DNA of 64,000 bases from positions 29,345 through 93,344 of the forward strand of contig CAIKXA010000010.1 of the NCBI GenBank assembly GCA_903831295.1, read 5' to 3'. The position numbers and the translations under genes are program-made. Positions 18,649-26,545 of the stretch are shown piece by piece. Origin of the DNA: an uncultured bacterium (GTDB taxonomy: Bacteria > Planctomycetota > Phycisphaerae > Phycisphaerales > SM1A02). The notes under the pieces are model-generated. The model was not told where the DNA came from, ran no database searches, and saw only the letters and a list, made by a program, of their open reading frames with translations. Within the stretch, counting starts at the first letter, position 1. Every line of letters starts with the position of its first letter.

Positions 18649-20312
18649 TGCGCAAAAAAATGCGCGTGTTTGAGGCGCTCTCATTTGTTTATTTGGGATT
18701 CGTCACCGTCGCATCAGCGCAGATTTCCGTCGCCATGGAACATCCCGCCGCGGTGCGTGGCGGCGTGCTCGCCATTCCACTGCAGCGACAATCCGCCAGC
18801 GATGCGTGGCCAGCGCGATTGGAGATTCAACCAAGTGGCGGCGGGCCAGTGTTTGACGGAGTGGTCGCTTGGATTGGCGCGAAGCAAATTCCGCTTTCGC
18901 GAACATGGACTCAATCGCAGGAGCAACTTGATATTCGTCCCATCGCCAACGCGCCTACGGAAACTGATCCAGAAAAATCTGGCGCGGTTGTGTTGTTGGC
19001 CAAATCGCCGCGGGATATATCCGGCGCGCTTCGCGTGGCAAACTCCAATGTCGATCCAACGTGGCTTGAACTTGCGGAGGTGGAGCCTGATCCTGCGAAG
19101 TTGCCGTTGAGTCTTCAAGCGCCGTACGCATTGCCTGATCCAACCGCGCCAAGCGAATGGTTTCGTTGGTGGTTGTTGGCCGATCAAGCGGATCGAAAGC
19201 CGCCGCCACCGGCGGGGGATGAAATTCAGCGACTGTTCGCGTTGCACCGCGCGCAATTATGGCAAGCGGGAATTGAGCGCATGGAACGGCAAAGTCCAGG
19301 CGTTGCCGCTGAAATTCGCGAACGACTCACAGCGGTGTGCGTGGAGACCGGAGCGAATAAGCCGGATAGCGCGCGGGCCAGTTGGATCGCCAACGCGGAT
19401 TCCTTGGCCGCGCTTTTATCCAATTTGATTTCAGCGGATCGCACCGATGAGCAAGCCATGCAATCGTCACTCACTTTGATCCGCGGCATTTCGCCGGTCA
19501 CAATTTGGCCGGAGGCGGATGATGGCCGTGGAATTCGATTCGCCGCATGCAACGCCTCGCCCGAGGAGATCGTGGTTCAATTCGCATGGGTTGAAGCGCC
19601 AAGTCTGGCGTCGTTGGCCATGCTTCTGCCCGCCAACGGTGTCGCGCATATCACCATCGATCGTCCCGCGGAATTATTGCACGATCCCATCACTGGAGAA
19701 CCAAGTCCAACTGTCGGTTCTTTATTGCTCACATGGCAAGGCAATTCAATTCGTCTCAGTGTGGCGCCCGAGAAAAATATACTTCGGCCGCCTGGGTATT
19801 CGTTCGGATTATTTCTTCCAACTCTTTCATTGGCCGATGCGCAGACTGGAAAAATTCAACCCGTGCCCGCCGCATGGAGCACCACCGCAAGTGTGCGGCG
19901 CAAGTTTGGGCATTGGGAAATATTCGCCGAATGTTTACGGCAAGACGTTCGCTTGGAAGATGAATTGGATTTCAGAATCGGTGACAGCGATCGGCAGATG
20001 GCGCGCATTCGTGTTGGCGAGGCTGGAGTGCGCAATGTGGATTCAACAAGTTCCGGCGCCGCGCCCGAGGTTCGCACGGATTCATTCGTGGATCGTTGGC
20101 GTTGCGTGGTGGAAATTCCCGAGGAATGGTTGCCCGCTGACGCCAATGGCCGCCCTTTGGTGATTGGTATTTCCAGATTCACAAATGGACCGGAGTCGCG
20201 CCAAACCGCGATCGCCGCCGCCACTCCGTGGAGCGTGGGGCCGCCGCTGATTCTGCTAGAGGCTTCAAAGTGGATCGATCCTCCGGTGAAGCGCGTGATC
20301 ACGTCACCATGA
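18645..20312 (+). CDS. Secreted protein of unknown function, possible CBM9-like C-terminus
   Basis: This 555-residue product starts with MMRKKMRVFEALSFVYLGFV and a cleavage-site-like ASAQ, a standard signal peptide. No domain can be named with confidence. The last 140 residues (RKFGHWEIFAECLRQDVRLE, later VEIPEEWLPADANGRPLVIG, then ISRFTNG) have a beta-rich pattern that recalls CBM9/DOMON-type folds, in which an 'amphipathic strand, R-x-x-N' motif closes the sheet. This is tentative. It is coupled at both ends by ATGA overlaps, to the preceding secreted protein and to the following parA. Confidence 0.7.
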   Translation: MMRKKMRVFEALSFVYLGFVTVASAQISVAMEHPAAVRGGVLAIPLQRQSASDAWPARLEIQPSGGGPVFDGVVAWIGAKQIPLSRTWTQSQEQLDIRPIANAPTETDPEKSGAVVLLAKSPRDISGALRVANSNVDPTWLELAEVEPDPAKLPLSLQAPYALPDPTAPSEWFRWWLLADQADRKPPPPAGDEIQRLFALHRAQLWQAGIERMERQSPGVAAEIRERLTAVCVETGANKPDSARASWIANADSLAALLSNLISADRTDEQAMQSSLTLIRGISPVTIWPEADDGRGIRFAACNASPEEIVVQFAWVEAPSLASLAMLLPANGVAHITIDRPAELLHDPITGEPSPTVGSLLLTWQGNSIRLSVAPEKNILRPPGYSFGLFLPTLSLADAQTGKIQPVPAAWSTTASVRRKFGHWEIFAECLRQDVRLEDELDFRIGDSDRQMARIRVGEAGVRNVDSTSSGAAPEVRTDSFVDRWRCVVEIPEEWLPADANGRPLVIGISRFTNGPESRQTAIAAATPWSVGPPLILLEASKWIDPPVKRVITSP

Positions 20313-21184
20313 ATCTCTATACTCGACCGATGGCTGTCGAGAACAAAATGCGCGTTGTCGCGCTTCTCAATCAGAAGGGCGGTGTTGGAAAAACCACCAC
20401 CACTGTCAATCTTGGCGCCGCGTTCGCCGCCAGTGGCTTGCGCACTTTGCTGATTGATCTTGATCCGCAATCCAATCTCAGTTTGCACTTTGGCGTGGAG
20501 GCATCCAATGATGAGCCGCGTCCAAGCAGCACAAGTTTGTTCGCCAATCCGCCATTGCCGATTGAACAATGCATGACCCAAGCGCGTGAAAATCTTTGGT
20601 TCATACCCGCCGATCAAGAGTTGGCCCTTGCTGAGGGTCAACAAGATGCGCAACACGTTTTGGCCAACGCTTTGGAATTAGTGAGGGATAAATTCGATGT
20701 TGTCTTGCTTGATTGTCCTCCAGGACTTGGGGTGCTGAGCGTGAACGCGCTCACCGCGGCGGACGAGGTGATTGTTCCAATGCAGGCGCAATATCTGGCG
20801 CTGCGTGGCTTGGAAAAATTATTGCAAACCGTTTCAGATATCACCGCGGGACTGAATCCCAAGTTGCGTTGCACTGGCGTGGTGTTGTGCATGCATGAGA
20901 GCCAGTCCAGCCATGGTCGCGCCGTGGTGGAGGAAATTCGCCAGCACTTTGAAAGTTGCCGCGACAGCGATGTGCCTTGGAAAGAGTGTCGAGTGCTTAC
21001 GCCGCCCATTCGCCGCAACATCAAGTTGGCCGAGGCGCCATCATTTGGTCAAACTATTTTTGATTACGACCCCAAGTGCGCCGGCGCGGACGACTACCGT
21101 GGCGTTGCCAATAGTTTGTTGGCCATGTGGAATGCAAATTCATCCGTCCAATCCGCGCAAGATTCATCGGCATCTCCAGCATGA
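20309..21184 (+). CDS. ParA/Soj-family ATPase without a ParB partner
   Basis: The ATG at 20309 overlaps the previous stop (ATGA) and gives 291 residues; ATGs at 20330 and 20348 are alternatives. The deviant Walker A motif is NQKGGVGKTTTTVNLGAAFA, with the signature lysine. Walker A' is LIDLDPQSNLS and Walker B is VVLLDCPPGLG. ParA ATPases position chromosomes, plasmids or large protein complexes by forming gradients on the nucleoid. No parB or parS-like site is adjacent, so this may be an orphan that positions another cargo. It is coupled to an FAD oxidoreductase gene downstream. The chromosomal parAB locus is probably elsewhere. Confidence 0.88.
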   Translation: MNLYTRPMAVENKMRVVALLNQKGGVGKTTTTVNLGAAFAASGLRTLLIDLDPQSNLSLHFGVEASNDEPRPSSTSLFANPPLPIEQCMTQARENLWFIPADQELALAEGQQDAQHVLANALELVRDKFDVVLLDCPPGLGVLSVNALTAADEVIVPMQAQYLALRGLEKLLQTVSDITAGLNPKLRCTGVVLCMHESQSSHGRAVVEEIRQHFESCRDSDVPWKECRVLTPPIRRNIKLAEAPSFGQTIFDYDPKCAGADDYRGVANSLLAMWNANSSVQSAQDSSASPA

Positions 21185-22491
21185 AGATCGCGATTCTTGG
21201 TGCGGGCCTTGCGGGTTTAACAGCGGCGCGCACATTGCAGCGCGCTGGACAAAGTTTCACCATGTTTGAAAGTTCAGACCGCGTGGGCGGACGCGTGGCC
21301 ACGGACATTATTGACGGATATCAAATTGACCGTGGATTTCAAGTGTATTTGCCCGCATATCCAGAGGCGGGGGCGTGGCTTGACTTGGACGCGTTGCGCC
21401 TGCAACCACTCGCTTCGCAAGCGCGGTTGTTCACGGGTACAAAATGGATTGGCATGGGGCATCCACTGCTTTGTCCCAGCGCGGCGCTCTCTGGATTTTT
21501 TCATGGACTGATCACGCCATCCACCGCGATGGGTTTGTTGCCGCTGGCCATGGCCGCGTTGCGTGGCAAGCAACCATCGCAACCCATGAGCCAAGGGATC
21601 ACGGCATCCGCATGGATGCGTGACCACGGAATCGCCAAGCGCTTTCAGGAAAAATTCGCGCGCGCATTTTTTGGCGGCGTCTTTTTAGATCGCTCGCTTG
21701 AAACAGATTCCGCAATGCTGGACTTCACGCTTTCCATGTTCATCCGTGGCGGTGCCGCGGTTCCGCAGTTGGGTATGCGGGAAATACCAATGCAACTTGC
21801 GCGAACTATTCCTGTTGAACACATCCGATTGAGCTGCCCAGTGGCCGCGGTCACTCCCATATCAACCGGTTTGCGCGTGCAACCAGTGGTAGGTTTGGTT
21901 GAGCATTTTGACGCCGTGATAGTGGCAATGGATCACAGCGCCGCGGCCAAGTTGCTGCCCAACATTTCGCCGCCTTCGTGGCGCGGCACAACGCAATTTT
22001 CATTCACAACTCCAAGAGATCAACTTCCAGAATTACTGCGCGAACCTGTTTTGCATTTGGACGCCACGGGTAAGGGACCAATCAATCATTTGATGTGCAT
22101 GTCATCGGCGTCAAGCGATTACGCGCCGCATGGCATGGCCTTGATCAGCGCGAATTGTGTTGATGTTTCGCTTTCAAGCGCGGGACTTGGCAACCTTGAG
22201 CAAATCGTGCGCGCGCAGTTGAGAAAGTGGTTTGGCCCAAGCGTTCACGCATGGAAACTTTTGCGCGCGCAAGATATTGCCCACGCGCTTCCCCGCCAAA
22301 CTCCCAAAGATTTCGCCGCGCGTCCTCAAGCAACACAAGGCAACGGGCTCTTTGTGGCGGGCGATTACGTGAGCGAGGGATCCATCGACAGCGCTATGCG
22401 CTCGGGGCGGCTGGCGGCGGAGTTGGCTCTGCGGTTTGCCGAACAATCACCGTCGCCTCACTCATCGATGGATTCAGTTGCCCGGCCCTAA
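21181..22491 (+). CDS. FAD-dependent amine oxidase / phytoene desaturase-like oxidoreductase
   Basis: The start is the ATG at 21181 that overlaps the parA stop. The 436-residue protein begins with the dinucleotide-binding fold AILGAGLAGLTAARTLQRAG and the second signature SSDRVGGRVATD. It ends with the family's closing FAD motif, LFVAGDYVSEGSIDSAMRSG. The middle contains a hydrophobic substrate domain. Related enzymes include phytoene desaturases, protoporphyrinogen oxidase-like proteins and flavin amine oxidases. The substrate cannot be told, and no carotenoid genes are nearby. Its last 98 bp overlap the convergent lipoprotein gene. Confidence 0.85.
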   Translation: MKIAILGAGLAGLTAARTLQRAGQSFTMFESSDRVGGRVATDIIDGYQIDRGFQVYLPAYPEAGAWLDLDALRLQPLASQARLFTGTKWIGMGHPLLCPSAALSGFFHGLITPSTAMGLLPLAMAALRGKQPSQPMSQGITASAWMRDHGIAKRFQEKFARAFFGGVFLDRSLETDSAMLDFTLSMFIRGGAAVPQLGMREIPMQLARTIPVEHIRLSCPVAAVTPISTGLRVQPVVGLVEHFDAVIVAMDHSAAAKLLPNISPPSWRGTTQFSFTTPRDQLPELLREPVLHLDATGKGPINHLMCMSSASSDYAPHGMALISANCVDVSLSSAGLGNLEQIVRAQLRKWFGPSVHAWKLLRAQDIAHALPRQTPKDFAARPQATQGNGLFVAGDYVSEGSIDSAMRSGRLAAELALRFAEQSPSPHSSMDSVARP

Positions 22492-22822
22492 AATTTAATT
22501 CAACTTCGCGGTTGCCCTTGCGAAACACAAGATCACCTTTGGTTGGCTGCACATTTCGCTTGATGACTTTCCATCCTTGATCTTGAAATAAGGCAACGGA
22601 TTCGTTGGTGAATACAACCACGTCAGAGATCGGTCCACGAAAAGTAAATTTTCCACCGTCAAGCGTGCCGCCGCGCTGGTCAATGTTGCTGCTGTGGCGG
22701 CTTTCCATTTCTGGTGGCGCCGGAATATCGCTTTCCAAAATCATGGGGGGACCCGAACTGCATCCAGTCGCAAGCGTTGTCCAAGCCACCAATAGAATCA
22801 TTGCAGTAAGAATTCGTTTCAT
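22394..22822 (-). CDS. Small lipoprotein of unknown function
   Basis: This 142-residue product starts with MKRILTAMILLVAWTTLATGC, a clear lipoprotein signal with lipobox LATGC. The frame is open to 22885, but the start at 22822 gives the leader its proper position. The mature part has a short beta-rich region (TFRGPISDVVVFTNESVALF, then WKVIKRNVQPTKGDLVFRKG) with a 'GREVEL'-like strand. This is reminiscent of small DUF4810/BON-sized envelope proteins, but no family is assigned. Its tail is Pro/Ala-rich and overlaps the end of the convergent oxidoreductase gene. Confidence 0.7.
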   Translation of the reverse strand: MKRILTAMILLVAWTTLATGCSSGPPMILESDIPAPPEMESRHSSNIDQRGGTLDGGKFTFRGPISDVVVFTNESVALFQDQGWKVIKRNVQPTKGDLVFRKGNREVELNFRAGQLNPSMSEATVIVRQTAEPTPPPAAPSA

Positions 22823-22867
22823 GTCGATAGCCAAGGATACAGTCGCCAACTTCAAAGGGTATGGATC

Positions 22868-24490
22868 ATGTCGTTTGAAAAGCACGCACGAACCGTCTCC
22901 TTATTGACTTTGGTCAGTCGATTTTCTGGTCTCGCTCGCGACGCCGCGCAAAGCCGCGTGTTCGGCTCAGGGCCAATTATGGACGCGTTCTTTATCGCGT
23001 TTCAACTGCCCAATTTATTTCGCCGACTCTTTGGCGAGGGCGCGCTCAGTGCGTCGTTCACTCCGGTGTACGCCAAACTTCAGCAAGATAACCCGCAAAA
23101 ATCTCGATTATTTGCGTCAGTCACAATTGCTTTGCTCGCAGTTGTGTTGGCCGTGCTCACTCTTGTGGGCGAAGTCGTTGTGGTTTCGTTGCCTATCTTT
23201 TTTCCCAAGGAAGAACTTGCTTATCAATTAATGGCGACCATGTTGCCGTACATGCCGCTGATTTGCGTGGTGGCGCTCATGGGCAGCATCTTGAATGTGC
23301 ACGGCAAATTTGCCGTGGCCTCGGCGAGTCCAATTATTTTAAACGCGGCCATTATCGCGGCCTCGATTGGCGTGTCGTACATGCATGGTGGCTTGGAGCA
23401 CGCGCGCCATATTCAAATTGTCGCGTGGAGCGTGCTTGTGGCGGGCTTGTTGCAATTGGCATGGATGATGTGGAGCATGCGTGGCTATGGCGTTCGCTTG
23501 TCGCTGCAATGGCATGGTTGCCGCGACTCGTTACGAACCATGCTGACAACCATGTTGCCCATGATGCTGGGGTTGGGCGTATTTCAAATCAACACATTCG
23601 TCGACAGTGTGATCGCGAGTTACCCCACCCTAGTTGGTCCAACCATTTTGGGAATGCAATTTCCTTTGATAGAGGGCTCCAACGCCGCCATGAATTACGC
23701 CACGCGCCTGTATGAATTTCCACTGGGTGTGTTTGGTATCGCCATTGCCACCGCGATTTTCCCCACGCTTTCGCGACAAGCATCCAAGCCATCATTGTTC
23801 GCCCACACATTGCGCCGCGGTATTCGACTGGCGTTGTTCATAGGACTTCCCGCCAGCGCTGGATTGATTGTGGTGCGAACACACTTGACTGCGGTCGTTT
23901 TTCAAGGCGGAAAATTCTCCGCGGACGACACCATTCGCGTGGCCACAATCTTGCTTGGTTTTGCGCCAGCCGTGGCCGCTTTCAGCGTTATGCAAACCAT
24001 GACGCGCGCATTTTACGCATTAGGCGACACCGCCACGCCAACTCGCATTTCAATTTGGATGGTGTGCTTCAACTTCATTTTGAATTGCACTTTGATTTGG
24101 ACTCCACTGAATACTTCAGGGCTGGCGTGGAGCACAACTATTTGCGCATTCATTCAAGCGGCAATTTTAATGTATCTGCTTCATGGCCGCGTCAATAATC
24201 TCTTTGACATTCATACGCGCATGGCCAGTGTGAAGATATTGGCCGCAACACTTCTGATGACCGCGGTCATCATGGCGATCGCTTTCGTGCTTCCGGCTGG
24301 CATCCGCGCGATCGAGCTTGTGCTTCCGATGGGGACGACGTGGGGACAATCACTTGTGCAACTATTGGTCCTCACTTTTTCCGGCGTGATATGCATGTTC
24401 GCGCTTGCCAGATGGTGGCATATGCCCGAATGGAAGTGGACTTTGGGGCATATTGACGAGGATATTCAAGCCATTGATGCCGGACCTTAA
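22868..24490 (+). CDS. murJ: Lipid II flippase MurJ
   Basis: MurJ moves the peptidoglycan precursor lipid II across the inner membrane. The 540-residue protein has about 14 hydrophobic segments. The diagnostic N-terminus is LVSRFSGLARDAAQSRVFGS, followed by DAFFIAFQLPNLFRRLFGEG and ALSASFTPVYAK, which carry the essential arginines and the acidic residue of the central cavity. The family's central LYEFPLGVFGIAIATAIFPTL segment is also intact. This supports a peptidoglycan wall in the host, as now accepted for planctomycetes. It starts 45 bp from the divergent lipoprotein gene. Confidence 0.95.
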   Translation: MSFEKHARTVSLLTLVSRFSGLARDAAQSRVFGSGPIMDAFFIAFQLPNLFRRLFGEGALSASFTPVYAKLQQDNPQKSRLFASVTIALLAVVLAVLTLVGEVVVVSLPIFFPKEELAYQLMATMLPYMPLICVVALMGSILNVHGKFAVASASPIILNAAIIAASIGVSYMHGGLEHARHIQIVAWSVLVAGLLQLAWMMWSMRGYGVRLSLQWHGCRDSLRTMLTTMLPMMLGLGVFQINTFVDSVIASYPTLVGPTILGMQFPLIEGSNAAMNYATRLYEFPLGVFGIAIATAIFPTLSRQASKPSLFAHTLRRGIRLALFIGLPASAGLIVVRTHLTAVVFQGGKFSADDTIRVATILLGFAPAVAAFSVMQTMTRAFYALGDTATPTRISIWMVCFNFILNCTLIWTPLNTSGLAWSTTICAFIQAAILMYLLHGRVNNLFDIHTRMASVKILAATLLMTAVIMAIAFVLPAGIRAIELVLPMGTTWGQSLVQLLVLTFSGVICMFALARWWHMPEWKWTLGHIDEDIQAIDAGP

Positions 24491-24607
24491 ATAAGCCATA
24501 AAGCGCAGAAAAAAGGCATTTTTTGGCACACGGATCAATTCATGTGCGGTAATAGGCTTTGGCTCATTCGTCCGGGGGAGATGAATCATCTACACACCGA
24601 ATGTGCT

Positions 24608-24640
24608 GACTGCGTCCACGGTGGGCGCAGTCTTTTTTTT
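24608..24640 (+). terminator. Intrinsic terminator after murJ
   Basis: GACTGCGTCCA at 24608-24618 pairs with TGGGCGCAGTC at 24622-24632 (one T-G wobble) around a 3-nt loop, followed by eight T residues. This is a textbook rho-independent terminator. It is about 120 bp past the murJ stop, so it ends either the murJ mRNA or a short separate transcript. Confidence 0.85.
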
Positions 24641-24866
24641 GCTTCATCGTCACACAATCCAATGCCGTGCCTCGTATGTGAAGTGCAAGATGATGACAAT
24701 GAAAGGGATTGAGCATCGATCTTGCCCATTTATGAGGAAGGGTCGCCTGCCCTCGAAGTAACGCGACGGAGAGAGAGTGAAAAGGAAAGTAGTTCGCGAG
24801 CGCTGGGAATCGCTCGTCAAAAGAAAGACCTCGGATCGCAGGAGGGTGCGACCCGAGGTCTTTTTT
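24641..24866 (+). ncRNA. Candidate small non-coding RNA, unknown family
   Basis: The stretch lies between two terminators and has several short complementary segments, ending in a 13-bp hairpin plus T-run. Purine-rich single strands (GGAGAGAGAGTGAAAAGGAA at 24768-24787) lie between the stems. The signatures of 6S RNA, SRP RNA, tmRNA or RNase P were not seen. The 5' end is not defined by any promoter I could identify. The call rests on structure and the terminator only. Confidence 0.3.
24827..24866. terminator. Strong, probably bidirectional terminator
   Basis: GACCTCGG (24827-24834) pairs with CCGAGGTC (24853-24860). Inside it TCGCA pairs with TGCGA around a GGAGGG loop, with one A-C mismatch between the helices. 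Six T residues follow on the + strand. On the - strand the hairpin is followed by a T-rich stretch (complement of AAAAGAAA), so it can also end the M16 transcript. Confidence 0.85.
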
Positions 24867-24890
24867 ACAATCAGAAAAGATGAGTGAAGC

Positions 24891-26498
24891 TTAATGCGAC
24901 GGAGCCAAGCCTTCGCTATTGGTTACTGGCGGCGTTGGAGTAACTTGATCCATGTTCAGAATGGGTTGCATGGTCATCGGATCTCGCAGTGGCAAATGCT
25001 TCACATTGCCGCCAAGCAAATCATCCATCTTGGCGCGGCCCGTGCTGTCGCCAGGGCCCACGGTGTTCCAATCGCCCACAACCAACAGAACCATTTGATT
25101 TGGATCGACATACTTTTGCGCCACGCGTTGCAAGTCCGCAGCTGTGACCGCATTTACTTGTTGGCGGAATGTCTTCCAATAGTCCTTTGGTCGATTGGTC
25201 CACTCGTCACCAACAAACACGCCAAGCATGGCAGGCTTGCTTTCAAATGTTCTGGGAAATGTCTCAATAAACTGACGCTTGGCAGTTTCCAATTCCTCGG
25301 CGGTCACGGGTTGGTTGCGCACTTTGTCCATTTCTTCAAGCACAATCTTTGCCGCAAGCGCCACGGTTGGATTCTTGCTTTCATAACTGGCCGCGAACAC
25401 GCCGGGGTAGTACACCTTGGCAGCAAGACGGCTTCCTGCGGAGTACGCCAATCCCTCATTGCTGCGCACTTGTTGCATGATGCGGCTTGTGAAACCACCG
25501 CCACCAAGAATGTCGTTCAGTAGCAAGTAGGGGATGTAGTCAGGATCATCGCGCGTGATGGAGCGCATGCCAATGCGAACCTTGCCTTGTGGAATATCTT
25601 TTTGCACGTGGTAAATGCCGGGAACAATTGTGGTGGTCGGAGCTGGTGGATCCGGCATTACTTCGCCGCGGGGCCAGCCATCAAATGCCGCGTTGAGTTT
25701 GGCAAGCATGGCTTTGGGTTCAAAGTCACCGCTGACTGCGATGATGACATTGGCTGGATTGAAAATGCGTGTTTGAAACGCGCGCATCTTCTCTGGCGTG
25801 ATCGCTTTCAAGCTTGCCTCAGTCGCGTCCAACGACTCAAAGTGGTCGCTGCCGTACATCAAACGGTTCCACTCGCGGCCCATGATGGATCCCGCGTCAT
25901 CGTTGCGTTGCTTCATGCCTTCGAGAGCTTGGCCACGATTGGTTTCCAATCGCGCCGCGTCAAAGCCTGGATTGCGCAACATGTCCACGAACAACTTCAG
26001 ACTTTCATCAAAGTTGCTCGACAAACAATTCATGCTGGCGCTACTTGTGGTGTCGCCGCAACTTGCGGACATTTGCGTGGCAAGAAAATCAATCGCCTCG
26101 TCAAATTCCGCGGGTTTCATAGTGGTTGTTCCACCTTCACGAATCATTCGGCCGGTCATTCCCGCAAGTCCAACCATGTCCTTGGGTTCAAGATAGTTGC
26201 CGCCCTTGAAGGTCATGCTTAATGAGATCAGTGGAAATTCTTTACTCGGCGCCATGTACACGGCGGTTCCATCTTTCATTGTTGAGCGAAACTTCGCGGC
26301 TTCCGGTGGTTCAAATGTGAGCGGGCCAAAGACAATTTCTTCTGGGCGCTTGGGCACGCTTGTTGCCGCGGTTGCGCTTTGAGTGGCGGGAGTTGCCGTA
26401 GGCGCGCTCTGAGAAGACGCCTTCGACGTGGTTTGTTGCGCCGCGAAAAGTGGCAAAGCGATTGAGGCCAGCACGAGTGTTGCGATTGTTGTTTTCAT
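24891..26498 (-). CDS. M16 family peptidase-like subunit lacking the zinc motif
   Basis: The protein has a signal peptide (MKTTIATLVLASIALPLFAA), a Ser/Thr/Ala-rich linker, then two M16 lobes. The position of the HxxEH zinc motif reads GLAGMTGRMIREGG, so metal ligands are missing. The C-terminal lobe retains the R-x-Y-type segment (RSNEGLAYSAGSRL) that contacts substrate. It is therefore the non-catalytic partner of a heterodimeric M16B peptidase. The catalytic partner is immediately upstream, and the two are linked by an ATGA overlap at 26546-26549 if the earlier ATG is used. I prefer the start at 26498 because the leader then begins at once. Export to the periplasm is inferred. Confidence 0.85.
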   Translation of the reverse strand: MKTTIATLVLASIALPLFAAQQTTSKASSQSAPTATPATQSATAATSVPKRPEEIVFGPLTFEPPEAAKFRSTMKDGTAVYMAPSKEFPLISLSMTFKGGNYLEPKDMVGLAGMTGRMIREGGTTTMKPAEFDEAIDFLATQMSASCGDTTSSASMNCLSSNFDESLKLFVDMLRNPGFDAARLETNRGQALEGMKQRNDDAGSIMGREWNRLMYGSDHFESLDATEASLKAITPEKMRAFQTRIFNPANVIIAVSGDFEPKAMLAKLNAAFDGWPRGEVMPDPPAPTTTIVPGIYHVQKDIPQGKVRIGMRSITRDDPDYIPYLLLNDILGGGGFTSRIMQQVRSNEGLAYSAGSRLAAKVYYPGVFAASYESKNPTVALAAKIVLEEMDKVRNQPVTAEELETAKRQFIETFPRTFESKPAMLGVFVGDEWTNRPKDYWKTFRQQVNAVTAADLQRVAQKYVDPNQMVLLVVGDWNTVGPGDSTGRAKMDDLLGGNVKHLPLRDPMTMQPILNMDQVTPTPPVTNSEGLAPSH

Positions 26499-26545
26499 TG
26501 TGTTTTTTCCGTTGAAGAAATGAGATGCATTCAGTTTGAAATAAT

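Larger units (their letters stand above)
24491..24890. other. Structured intergenic region with two terminators and a candidate small RNA
   Basis: These 400 bp separate murJ from the convergent M16 genes. They hold two strong hairpin terminators (24608-24640 and 24827-24866). Between them are nested short stems: GTCGC (24742-24746) with GCGAC (24763-24767), and CGAGCG (24797-24802) with CGCTCG (24811-24816). Before the first terminator CATTCG (24565-24570) can pair with CGAATG (24598-24603). A 56-codon frame with two CxxC motifs (24542-24712) also crosses the first terminator. The second unit looks like a small RNA gene of about 150-200 nt, but no known RNA family was recognised. Confidence 0.45.
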
